Assembly (NCBI GenBank): GCA_001795115.1
Contig: MGNI01000170.1
Coordinates: 7,766 to 16,303, forward strand
Direction: 5' to 3'
Length of the DNA stretch: 8,538 nt
Source: Chloroflexi bacterium RBG_16_48_8
Lineage (GTDB): Bacteria > Chloroflexota > Anaerolineae > Anaerolineales > E44-bin32
Below the pieces are notes generated by a model. The model made no database searches and was not told the DNA's origin. It was given only the letters and a program-made list of their open reading frames with translations. Made by a program: the position numbers and the translations under genes. Positions 1-6,681 of the stretch are shown piece by piece; position 1 is the stretch's first letter, and each line of letters opens with the position of its first letter.

Positions 1-2
1 CC

Positions 3-878
3 CTTGCAGATGCGCCGGTGGGATCCTCAATGGAAAGACAGGCTTTCCCTCAAGCCGGATTGTATTTTCTTCGAGGGGATGAGACTTGGGGTTTATTCCG
101 ATGCGCAACTTTTACCCATCGGCCAGGTCATAGTGATCAGCTGCATCTGGATCTGTGGTGGAGGGGGGAAAACATTGCTCGCGATGCAGGCACCTATCTC
201 TACAATGGAGAATCCCCTTGGGAGAATGGCCTAGCTACCGCGAAAGTCCACAACACCATCCTGGTGGATGAGAAGGAACCCATGTCAAGGGCGGGTCGCT
301 TTCTATGGTTGGATTGGTCGCAAGGCACCCTTTTACGATACAAAAGGTCAAAGGACGGGGTTCTTGAGTTCATATCTGGCGAGCATGATGGTTATAAGGC
401 CATGGGCCTGCGGGTCATGCGATCCATCATTCGTGCTAGAGATGAACTTTGGATGGTGGTAGATGATGTCATGGGCAGCGACCAACATACATTGCGATGT
501 GGGTGGCTGTTGCCTGATGTTCCCTGGAAGGCGAGGGGAGATTCTCTTTTATTGGGAAGCCCTAAGGGTCATTATCAGATTAAATTCGCCTCTCCGAGGA
601 CTCAATGGGGTCTCTATCGGGCAGGTCAATTGCTGGAGGGTGAGGATCTGACGGACTGTGCCGAAGTCCTGGGCTGGTTTTCTCCAACCTATGCTACCAA
701 GGAGCCAGGTTTGTATTTTGCTGGTTCGACAAAAGGAACCTTGCCTTTGAGAATGATTTCGTCGTGGTGTCTAGGCGATGCGGAACCAGATCGTTTAAAG
801 GTGGACTGGAAGGAGTCAGCTTCAGGTCAATCTTTTATCTCCAGGATCATCTACGGTCAAGCTGTAATGGATCTCTAG
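3..878 (+). CDS. Heparinase II/III-like polysaccharide lyase, C-terminal part (5' truncated by the window)
   Basis: The reading frame is open from the first complete codon (3-5) with no stop before it, so the true start and the N-terminal helical (alpha/alpha) toroid domain lie outside the window. About 291 residues are visible. They look like the beta-sandwich domain of heparinase II/III-like proteins: an early G-L-Y-F-L-R-G-D-E-T-W stretch, then H-S-D-Q-L-H-L-D-L-W-W (His codon at 129), an A-R-D-A-G-T-Y-L-Y-N segment, and V-H-N-T-I-L-V-D (from 246). Family members cleave acidic polysaccharides by beta-elimination, usually outside the cytoplasm; the substrate here cannot be told. The stop codon is one base before the next gene's ATG, so it is in the same operon as the sugar-polymer biosynthesis genes, which suggests a role in polymer turnover or trimming. 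The GTG at 18 is an internal codon, not a credible start. The family call is fairly secure; activity is inferred. Confidence 0.8.
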   Translation, partial: LADAPVGSSMERQAFPQAGLYFLRGDETWGLFRCATFTHRPGHSDQLHLDLWWRGENIARDAGTYLYNGESPWENGLATAKVHNTILVDEKEPMSRAGRFLWLDWSQGTLLRYKRSKDGVLEFISGEHDGYKAMGLRVMRSIIRARDELWMVVDDVMGSDQHTLRCGWLLPDVPWKARGDSLLLGSPKGHYQIKFASPRTQWGLYRAGQLLEGEDLTDCAEVLGWFSPTYATKEPGLYFAGSTKGTLPLRMISSWCLGDAEPDRLKVDWKESASGQSFISRIIYGQAVMDL

Positions 879-879
879 A

Positions 880-2103
880 ATGCACATTCTTATTGTCCAT
901 CAAGCCTTCACAACAGTGTCTGAACCAGGCGGTACGCGGCACCATGAGATGGCCCGCTATTTTTGCAGGGAAGGCCATCGTGTTACGGTGCTTACGGGTC
1001 AGGTAAGCTACCTCACCGGTCGCGGGACGGTGGGAAGAAGATGGTTAAAGAGAGAAGCCGATGACGCAGGGGTTGAAATTTTAAGGATCCATACCTATCA
1101 AGGATGGCATCGATCCTTTTTCCACCGGGTTTTGGGTTTTATTACCTTTATGCTCTCCTCTTTTCTGGTTGGGCTTAAAGTCCGAGATGTCGATCTTATT
1201 TGGGGAACCATACCACCCCTCTTTCAAGGGATCACGGCCTGGATCCTGGCGCGTTTGAAAGGTGCAGTTTTTCTTTTGGAAGTGAGGGATCTTTGGCCTT
1301 ATTTCGCGGTGGCCTTAGGTGTGTTGACCAACCCGATTTTCATCCGATTATCGGAAGGATTGGAAAAATTGCTCTACCGTCGCGCCGATTGTGTGGTGAT
1401 CAATTCCCCAGGATATGAAAATCATGTCAGAGAGCGAGGGGCAAAGGATGTTCACTTGGTTCCTAATGGCGTAGATACGTCTATGTTTGACCCTAGTGAT
1501 AGAGGTGAGAAATTTTTAAAGGTGCATGGCTTGTTGGGTAAATTCGTGGTCCTATACGCAGGAGCTCACGGATTATCCAACGATCTGGAGATCCTACTCC
1601 AAGCAGCCGATTCACTGCGCGATAAAGAAGAGATACAATTTGTGCTGGTTGGCGATGGAAAGGAAAAGGAAAAACTCGTTGCTCAATCAAAAACCTTGAA
1701 ATTGGAGAATGTTCACTTCCTGCCTTCCTATCCAAAGATGGAGATGCCCAAGGTCCTGGCTTCTGCCCAGGCATGCATCGCTATTCTCAAACCATTGGAT
1801 GCGTTTAAGACAACTTATCCCAACAAGGTCTTTGATTACATGGCGGCTGGACGACCTGTGATCCTGGCCATCGATGGAGTCATTCGTCAGGTGGTGGAAG
1901 AGGCGAAAGCTGGGATCTTTGTACAACCAGGTTATTCGGACGGGATGGCGCAAGCTATCCTAAAGCTCGAGCAGGATCGAGGGATGGCAAGACGGATGGG
2001 TCTGGCAGGTCACCATTACGTTGAGAAATATTTTGATCGTTCGTTTCTTTCAGCCAAGATGATGGGTGTTATGATGGAGTGCATGGAGAAAAAAAGAAGG
2101 TGA
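880..2103 (+). CDS. Family 4 glycosyltransferase, WbuB-like
   Basis: A full-length 407-residue GT-B glycosyltransferase. The N-terminal domain begins H-I-L-I-V-H-Q-A-F and carries P-G-G-T-R-H-H-E-M-A (residues 16-25). The hallmark E-V-R-D-L-W-P followed by A-L-G-V-L-T-N-P (134-152) is typical of the WbuB group. The linker has P-N-G-V-D (195-199), where the C-terminal domain begins. The nucleotide-sugar-binding half shows Y-A-G-A-H-G (226-231), V-L-V-G-D-G (255-260) and P-N-K-V-F-D-Y-M-A-A-G-R-P (314-326); Asp replaces the usual second Glu of the GT4 E-x7-E motif. Members transfer a nucleotide sugar, often an N-acetylated amino sugar, to a lipid-linked acceptor on the cytoplasmic face. The ATG follows the lyase stop by one base and has no strong Shine-Dalgarno sequence, so translation is probably coupled. 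The family is confident; the donor sugar is unknown. Confidence 0.9.
   Translation: MHILIVHQAFTTVSEPGGTRHHEMARYFCREGHRVTVLTGQVSYLTGRGTVGRRWLKREADDAGVEILRIHTYQGWHRSFFHRVLGFITFMLSSFLVGLKVRDVDLIWGTIPPLFQGITAWILARLKGAVFLLEVRDLWPYFAVALGVLTNPIFIRLSEGLEKLLYRRADCVVINSPGYENHVRERGAKDVHLVPNGVDTSMFDPSDRGEKFLKVHGLLGKFVVLYAGAHGLSNDLEILLQAADSLRDKEEIQFVLVGDGKEKEKLVAQSKTLKLENVHFLPSYPKMEMPKVLASAQACIAILKPLDAFKTTYPNKVFDYMAAGRPVILAIDGVIRQVVEEAKAGIFVQPGYSDGMAQAILKLEQDRGMARRMGLAGHHYVEKYFDRSFLSAKMMGVMMECMEKKRR
2095..2100 (+). promoter_or_regulatory. Ribosome binding site for the phosphoglycosyl transferase
   Basis: AGAAGG lies inside the last codons of the glycosyltransferase, five bases before GTG 2106. It favours 2106 over the stop-overlapping GTG at 2100, though termination-reinitiation at 2100 cannot be excluded. 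Confidence 0.45.
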
Positions 2104-2105
2104 GT

Positions 2106-2738
2106 GTGTGGAAGCGGATCTTCCCAGAGGGCGTTCCGGTCCGAAAACGTCTTTTTGACCTGATACTGGTTGTGCCGGGTTTGATTTTGATCAGTCCATT
2201 ATTGGTTATGATCGTTCTCTTGATAGGGATCCGAATGGGTTCCCCAGTGATCTTTCGCCAAATGAGGCCAGGCTTAAAGAGCAAACCCTTTCCAGTCTAT
2301 AAATTTCGGACCATGAGGGAGGCATATGATGAGGAAGGCAAATTGCTCCCAGATGCTCAGAGGTTAACAGGAGTGGGTCGTTTCTTACGTTCCTTAAGTT
2401 TGGACGAGCTTCCCGAGTTGTTCAATGTCCTGCGAGGTGAAATGAGCCTTGTAGGACCGCGCCCTCTTCTCATGCAGTATTTGGATCGTTATACGCCAGA
2501 GCAGGCTCGCAGGCATGAGGTCCTTCCAGGGATGACAGGTTGGGCGCAGGTGAATGGTCGCAACGCCCTCACTTGGGAGGATAAATTCCGGCATGATGTT
2601 TGGTATGTGGATCATTGGTCGCTTCTACTGGATATTAAAATATTAGTGCTGACCCTTTGGGTTGTGCTTCGCCGTGAAGGGATCAGTAAGCCAGGGAATG
2701 CGACAACACGAGAATTTTGGGGAACGGGAAAAGATTGA
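2106..2738 (+). CDS. PglC/EpsL-like phosphoglycosyl transferase (bacterial sugar transferase)
   Basis: A monotopic membrane enzyme of about 210 residues, the short PglC form without the extra transmembrane domain of WcaJ/WbaP. It would transfer a sugar-1-phosphate from a UDP-sugar to undecaprenyl phosphate, starting a repeat unit. In order: K-R-L-F-D-L then a hydrophobic re-entrant helix with the S-P-L turn; K-S-K-P-F-P-V-Y-K-F-R-T-M; S-L-D-E-L-P-E-L with the catalytic Asp-Glu pair (codons 2403-2408, residues 100-101); S-L-V-G-P-R-P; P-G-M-T-G-W-A-Q-V-N-G-R; and a C-terminal N-A-T-T-R-E-F-W-G. Start choice: GTG at 2106 has AGAAGG five bases upstream; GTG at 2100 overlaps the previous TGA and is nearly as good; the longer GTG at 2079 has no proper site. 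The gene overlaps or abuts the glycosyltransferase, so it is coupled. UDP-bacillosamine-type donors are suggested by the next two genes. Confidence 0.9.
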   Translation: MWKRIFPEGVPVRKRLFDLILVVPGLILISPLLVMIVLLIGIRMGSPVIFRQMRPGLKSKPFPVYKFRTMREAYDEEGKLLPDAQRLTGVGRFLRSLSLDELPELFNVLRGEMSLVGPRPLLMQYLDRYTPEQARRHEVLPGMTGWAQVNGRNALTWEDKFRHDVWYVDHWSLLLDIKILVLTLWVVLRREGISKPGNATTREFWGTGKD

Positions 2739-2889
2739 TAGAGGATACGTTGCTCATAAGGTGGGCATGGAATGAGATTGAGGTGGATTAACCCCCTGCT
2801 CTTATGTTTATCTTGATACACTTTGTCGTGCGGGGAATGACTCTATCGAACCGTTTTGTTCTAATAAATTCCGGAAGGTTAGTTGACTG

Positions 2890-3618
2890 ATGAAGTCCAA
2901 GACGACATTTATGGGTGCAAAAATGAAGGATTTGCAGAAATCATCCAAGAAACAGAAAAGCCTGGGAAAAAGGAAGAAGACCTATGCCCTACTGATCTAT
3001 GGGGGAGGGGGACATGGGAGATCGATGATTGATGCAGTACGAGTATTAGGCAAGTATGAGATTGTGGGCATTGTCGATGATGGGCTTGCTCCCGGATCTG
3101 AGGTTATGGGAGTGCCGGTCCTGGGAGATGTACACATCTTGTCCGAGTTATTTTCAAAGGGCGTACATTCAGCCATCAATGCTGTCGGTGGAATCGGTGA
3201 TGTGGAGCGTAGAATTAAAGTTTTCGAGAGTCTTCAGAGGGAAGGATTTGACTTCCCCACAATTATTCATCCGTCAGCGATAGTCGAGCCTAGTGCTCAG
3301 CTTTCTTTTGGTGTTCAGATCCTTCCTCATGCCTATGTTGGGACACAAGCCCAGATTGGGTTTGGCGTTATTGTCAACAACGGTGCCATTGTTTCGCATG
3401 ATTGTGTCATCGAAGATTATGCCAGCTTGGCTCCGGGAGCAATGCTGGCCGGTGAGGCGAAAGTTGGCAGGGCTGTTCAAGTTGGCATGGGGGCGACCAT
3501 TAATTTACGATTAACCATCGGAGAGCGTGCATGGATCGGCAATAGCGCAGTTGTAAAGCGCGATGTACCTGCCGGGACTGTGGTCCACGCCGGGACAATA
3601 TGGCCTTTGCCTGGATGA
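2890..3618 (+). CDS. PglD/NeuD/EpsM-like sugar acyltransferase (left-handed beta-helix)
   Basis: A 242-residue protein. Residues 33-100 form the small Rossmann-like nucleotide-sugar-binding domain, starting A-L-L-I-Y-G-G-G-G-H-G-R (33-44) with I-V-D-D at 61-64. From about 127 the repeats I-H-P-S-A-I-V, G-V-Q-I-L-P, I-G-F-G-V-I-V and so on are hexapeptides of a left-handed beta-helix. N-N-G-A-I-V-S-H-D (163-171) holds the likely catalytic His170, equivalent to the active His of PglD, with Asp after it. Members transfer acetyl from acetyl-CoA to the amino group of a UDP-4-amino-6-deoxy sugar or to sialic acid. The aminotransferase gene 46 bases downstream supports the first role. ATG 2890 has GGAAGG eleven bases upstream. 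It adds a Lys-rich 30-residue leader not usual in the family; ATGs at 2911 and 2923 would shorten it. The C-terminus lacks the common G-x-P-A-K/R ending. Confidence 0.88.
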   Translation: MKSKTTFMGAKMKDLQKSSKKQKSLGKRKKTYALLIYGGGGHGRSMIDAVRVLGKYEIVGIVDDGLAPGSEVMGVPVLGDVHILSELFSKGVHSAINAVGGIGDVERRIKVFESLQREGFDFPTIIHPSAIVEPSAQLSFGVQILPHAYVGTQAQIGFGVIVNNGAIVSHDCVIEDYASLAPGAMLAGEAKVGRAVQVGMGATINLRLTIGERAWIGNSAVVKRDVPAGTVVHAGTIWPLPG

Positions 3619-3652
3619 CTGTGTGGGAACATTGATTCCAATTTCAACATCG

Positions 3653-3658
3653 AAGGAG
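3653..3658 (+). promoter_or_regulatory. Ribosome binding site deciding the aminotransferase start
   Basis: AAGGAG is six bases before an in-frame TTG (3665) and fifteen before the in-frame ATG (3674). The spacing favours the rare TTG start; the codon type favours ATG. Confidence 0.5.
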
Positions 3659-3664
3659 CTATCA

Positions 3665-4873
3665 TTGTCCAAAATGGATCGGAAACAAGATGAAGGATAT
3701 CGTGTTCCTATGTCCTCCCCAGACCTTACCGAGGCTGAACGTGCGGTTGTAGCGGATGTTTTAGGGAGTCCTCGCTTAAGCATGGGACCCTACGAAGAAG
3801 CCTTTGAAAAAGCGGTCAAGGAATATGCGGGTGTCAGGCATGCCATCGCTGTAAGCTCTGGTACAGCTGGGCTGCATCTGTGTGTGCGCGCGGCAGGGAT
3901 TTCAGATGGGGATTGGGTTATTACAACACCTTTTTCCTTTGTCGCCTCTGCCAATGTTATGCTCTATGAACGTGCCATCCCCATCTTCGTAGATGTTGAG
4001 GCAATAACCGGAAATATTGATATAGCTCTCGTTGAGGAAGCTGCCAGAGATTTAAAGCAGGGAGGGAAGGTATCTCAACGTTGGCTTCCGAGAAAAGGGA
4101 TCAAGGATCAGGGAGCGCTTAAGGCGATCCTTCCTGTGGATGTCTTCGGCCAGCCCGTCAACTACGATCCATTGCTCAGAATTGCGAAAACCTTCGGGCT
4201 ATCCATTATTGAGGATTCTTGTGAAGCATTAGGATCGACGTACCGAGGGCGCAAAGCAGGTGTCTTTGGGGATGCGGGCATATATGCCTTTTACCCAAAT
4301 AAACAGATCACCACGGGAGAGGGTGGTGTCGTTGTTACCGATAATGATGCCTGGGCATCGATGATTCGAAGTATGCGCAATCAAGGCAGAGCGCCGGGGG
4401 ATACCTGGTTATCACATACTTACCTTGGTTATAACTACCGCCTGGATGAATTAAGTGCGGCCTTGGGCGCGGTCCAAATGACGCGATTGGACGAATTGAT
4501 TGGGAAACGAGAGCAGGTTGCTCAATGGTATCTGGCACAACTGAAGGAGCTTCAGGGTGTTGAGGCACCTCAAGTGGTTTCGTCCACGACGCGTATGAGC
4601 TGGTTTGTTTTTGTGATACGCATTGATCCATCGTTGAAACGGGATGTGGTTGTAGACCTCCTCAAAGAGAGAGGCATACCTGCTCGACCTTATTTCATAC
4701 CCATTCACCTGCAAAATTATATGAGGGAGCGATTTGATTATTGGGAAGGGGACTTCCCTGTGACGGAAGATCTCGGTCGTCGAGGCCTGGCATTACCTTT
4801 CTCGAGTGTGATGACGAGGGAACAAGTTGAAGAAGTTTGTCAGGCGTTGAGAGAGGTGATGGAGATCTCTTAA
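3665..4873 (+). CDS. DegT/DnrJ/EryC1-family PLP aminotransferase (PglE/EpsN-like)
   Basis: About 400 residues, normal for the family. It would move an amino group from glutamate to a UDP-4-keto-6-deoxy-HexNAc, giving the 4-amino sugar that the upstream acyltransferase modifies. Visible landmarks (numbered from ATG 3674): V-P-M-S-S-P-D-L-T-E-A-E near the start; S-S-G-T-A-G-L-H, which binds the cofactor phosphate; E-D-S-C-E-A-L-G-S with Asp181 expected to contact the pyridine nitrogen; and F-Y-P-N-K-Q-I-T-T-G-E-G-G with Lys210 (codon 4301) as the Schiff-base lysine. G-Y-N-Y-R-L-D-E and the C-terminal R-P-Y-F-I-P-I-H-L-Q are also family features. An extra basic stretch (about 4052-4114) precedes A-I-L-P-V-D-V-F-G. 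The start is TTG 3665 (good ribosome site) or ATG 3674. The frame is open back to 3563 but that part overlaps the acyltransferase and is not credible. A related product sugar (perosamine, viosamine) is possible. Confidence 0.92.
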   Translation: MSKMDRKQDEGYRVPMSSPDLTEAERAVVADVLGSPRLSMGPYEEAFEKAVKEYAGVRHAIAVSSGTAGLHLCVRAAGISDGDWVITTPFSFVASANVMLYERAIPIFVDVEAITGNIDIALVEEAARDLKQGGKVSQRWLPRKGIKDQGALKAILPVDVFGQPVNYDPLLRIAKTFGLSIIEDSCEALGSTYRGRKAGVFGDAGIYAFYPNKQITTGEGGVVVTDNDAWASMIRSMRNQGRAPGDTWLSHTYLGYNYRLDELSAALGAVQMTRLDELIGKREQVAQWYLAQLKELQGVEAPQVVSSTTRMSWFVFVIRIDPSLKRDVVVDLLKERGIPARPYFIPIHLQNYMRERFDYWEGDFPVTEDLGRRGLALPFSSVMTREQVEEVCQALREVMEIS

Positions 4874-4953
4874 TTTCATGAGTATGGTCATTCAAATTTG
4901 GGCACGCTTGAGGTCCTATCTTTTCACTTGGTTTTCACATTTTTATAAAGCAA

Positions 4954-4985
4954 GAGCCCTCGATTTAGCAGGGCTTATGTTTTTT
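4954..4985 (+). terminator. Candidate intrinsic terminator of the polysaccharide operon
   Basis: AGCCCT (4955-4960) and AGGGCT (4970-4975) form a 6 bp stem, extended by a G-T wobble, with a nine-base loop. A run of six T residues (4980-4985) follows after four bases. It sits 80 bases after the aminotransferase stop and between converging genes. On the other strand the hairpin is followed only by a weak T-rich stretch, so it may stop leftward transcription poorly. The stem is short and the T-run is offset, so confidence is moderate. Confidence 0.5.
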
Positions 4986-5064
4986 CCTGTAGGTCATCGT
5001 TCTGGCAGTAGAAGCTTGGTTTACTGGATTACGAAGCGCTGATCCTCCAATTCTATATGCTGGA

Positions 5065-5751
5065 TTACTGTGTGTTAACCCAACTAACGAGGAGTAAATT
5101 CTCCTCACAACTGTCAGAAGTAGTCAAATAAACCTTTTCGGACATGGGGTATTCGGAAGGATCAATCAATTGGATCCAGAGCAGGTTTTCGCTCGCGATC
5201 GGTTTATCGCTTAGCACAAATTCGTATCCACCCTCCCCGTATCCAGGTGCACTCCCAGGAAGGCTTGTAAGATCGATTGGATTGCCCTCAAGCTGACCAC
5301 CCATCTTGACCCATATATCTAATGTCCCTCCTTCCTCGCCAACAAGCACCTGTCCAGCCACCCCCATCCAATCGCAGCCCAGATCATTGAGAAAGTTCTG
5401 AGTCAATGCAGGGGTCCCGGGTAGGAGAGAATAAGGCAAGGCAGTTGGAACTAGAGAAGCTACAGGGGGGGTGTTGGTTGGAAGAAGGGTTGGTGTAGGC
5501 GTGTGGGTTGGTTCGACTGTTTGTGTCCAGAAAGCTGGGAGGGTAACTTCTGGGGTGTGTGTAGGTGAAATGGCGGTGGAATCTGGGCGATCGGTTGGTG
5601 GTGGGAAGGGATTGAAAGGCAACCGAGGGTTAAAGTAAATGGCCGCGAACAACCCCCCGATAAGCAGAATGGCCAAGAGAACAAGTGTTGTGAGGCAATT
5701 GAAGATCTTATCAATTATGCTGCGTCCAGGTCGTTTCGTACCAGTTCCCAT
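5065..5751 (-). CDS. Membrane-anchored protein of unknown function with Thr/Pro-rich stalk
   Basis: 228 residues, not recognised as any named family. A short basic N-terminus (K6, R7, R10, K15) precedes one transmembrane helix at about 18-39. Residues 41-115 are a Pro/Thr-rich, low-complexity stalk with repeated T-x-T-P and P-T-x-T-P units. A compact domain follows (about 118-228) that reads as beta-strands: C-D-W-M-G-V-A-G-Q-V (126-135), L-D-I-W-V-K-M-G-G (144-152), Y-G-E-G-G-Y-E-F-V-L (171-180) and L-W-I-Q-L-I-D (190-196). Cys126 and Cys215 bracket the domain and could form a disulfide, and the positive-inside rule places it outside the cell. The ATG has GGAG nine bases upstream. It lies 24 bases after the PpiC lipoprotein gene, so the two are probably co-transcribed and both act at the envelope. 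The stalk style recalls extracytoplasmic proteins of Anaerolineae; that is memory, not a search. Confidence 0.8.
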   Translation of the reverse strand: MGTGTKRPGRSIIDKIFNCLTTLVLLAILLIGGLFAAIYFNPRLPFNPFPPPTDRPDSTAISPTHTPEVTLPAFWTQTVEPTHTPTPTLLPTNTPPVASLVPTALPYSLLPGTPALTQNFLNDLGCDWMGVAGQVLVGEEGGTLDIWVKMGGQLEGNPIDLTSLPGSAPGYGEGGYEFVLSDKPIASENLLWIQLIDPSEYPMSEKVYLTTSDSCEENLLLVSWVNTQ

Positions 5752-5775
5752 TGTGTTGATCTCCAGAAATCTTAC

Positions 5776-6681
5776 TTAAGGGGTTACGAAGATCTCGATG
5801 TCGGCTTGAGCCCACTTTTCATTGAGCCAATTCTCAACCGCTTGTTGCTGTCTTGTAATGAGTGCTTCATAGGATAGAGCACGATCTTCCAAACTAACCA
5901 ATTGTACGATGTGATAGCCAAGTTCGCTTGCGATCACATCACTTATTTCTCCCGGCTGCAATTGGAAAAGTGCCTCTTCGACGGAGGACATTGTAAGTGT
6001 TCCTCTGGGGAACCAACCCAGATCTCCACCAGCAGGACGGGTGCTCAAATCCATCGAATAGAGCACAGCCAATTCTGCGAAGTCGGCGCCTGCCAAAATT
6101 TCCTGTCGGAGATTTTCGGCTTGTGCTTGTGAAGCAACCAGGATATGTCTGGCGTTGGCATGAAGCTCCGTCAGGGGCACGTTGGAGATGATCTTTTCGA
6201 CCATCCTGGTTGCAAGCCTCTCTTTCATCAAGGCCTTTTCGAAGGAAGTGGTGGTGAAATGGTTTTCCTCCAACCAGCTTAGATAGCTTTCTTCGCCTCC
6301 CATATCCGCAATGAGCTGTTCCAATTCCGTAGCCAGATCGTTCTCCTCGGGGATCAAGCCAAAAGAATAGGCACCTTGCATGAGCAAGAGGCGCTCGATC
6401 AGGGCGTGGATCACGATCTCTGAATCTTCCTTATCTGTTGCAAGGTCGGTGCCACGTGCGTCTTGATAACGGGCCAATTCCGATTCATATTCTTCCAATG
6501 TGATGGCCTCACCGTTCACAAGCGCTGCCAAGGGAATGGCTGTCTCTGTAGGGGGAGGAAGGCGTGTGTTCGTGGGATTGGGCGTGATGCCTGGGGTGAA
6601 GGTCGCCGTGGATTGACAACCTGCTGCCAGCGGAAGCCCAATGATCAGAACCACGATTAAGTGCAAAGGATAAATGTTCAT
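5776..6681 (-). CDS. PpiC-type (SurA/PrsA-like) peptidyl-prolyl isomerase lipoprotein
   Basis: 301 residues. The N-terminus is a lipoprotein signal: hydrophobic stretch 6-20, then A-A-G-C with the lipidated cysteine at 22. Ala at -3 is less common than Leu, though Leu is at -4. A Thr/Pro linker (about 23-50) leads to a SurA-like helical chaperone region (52-165) starting A-L-V-N-G-E-A-I-T. The parvulin domain (about 172-264) has N-A-R-H-I-L-V (176-182), the A-G-A-D-F-A-E-L-A helix (197-205), G-G-D-L-G-W-F (218-224) and E-L-G-Y-H-I-V-Q-L (253-261). Such proteins catalyse prolyl cis-trans isomerisation and help exported proteins fold at the outer face of the membrane. No ribosome binding site precedes the ATG; instead a TATAAT box ends seven bases before it (see promoter). 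The next gene leftward is an exported protein that may be a client. The family is secure; clients are unknown. Confidence 0.9.
   Translation of the reverse strand: MNIYPLHLIVVLIIGLPLAAGCQSTATFTPGITPNPTNTRLPPPTETAIPLAALVNGEAITLEEYESELARYQDARGTDLATDKEDSEIVIHALIERLLLMQGAYSFGLIPEENDLATELEQLIADMGGEESYLSWLEENHFTTTSFEKALMKERLATRMVEKIISNVPLTELHANARHILVASQAQAENLRQEILAGADFAELAVLYSMDLSTRPAGGDLGWFPRGTLTMSSVEEALFQLQPGEISDVIASELGYHIVQLVSLEDRALSYEALITRQQQAVENWLNEKWAQADIEIFVTP

Noticed and set aside
2739..2889. Possible promoter or leader in the gap before the acyltransferase
   Set aside because: TTGATA (2813-2818) has no acceptable -10 at 16-18 bases, and TAATAA near 2862 has no partner -35; no hairpin with a T-run was found. 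An internal promoter remains possible but unsupported.
3563..3664. Upstream extension of the aminotransferase frame
   Set aside because: It overlaps the acyltransferase coding end out of frame, has no ribosome site and adds residues unlike the family.
4335..4631. 98-residue minus-strand frame opposite the aminotransferase
   Set aside because: Shadow of a well-conserved gene with no motif of its own.
5461..5600. Repetitive GTGTGGGTTGG-like tract that could be a tandem repeat or G-quadruplex region
   Set aside because: It is explained as codons for the Thr/Pro linker, with no fixed repeat unit.
5460..5714. 84-residue minus-strand frame rich in Pro, Thr and His
   Set aside because: It is the alternate-frame reading of the repetitive Thr/Pro stalk of the membrane protein.
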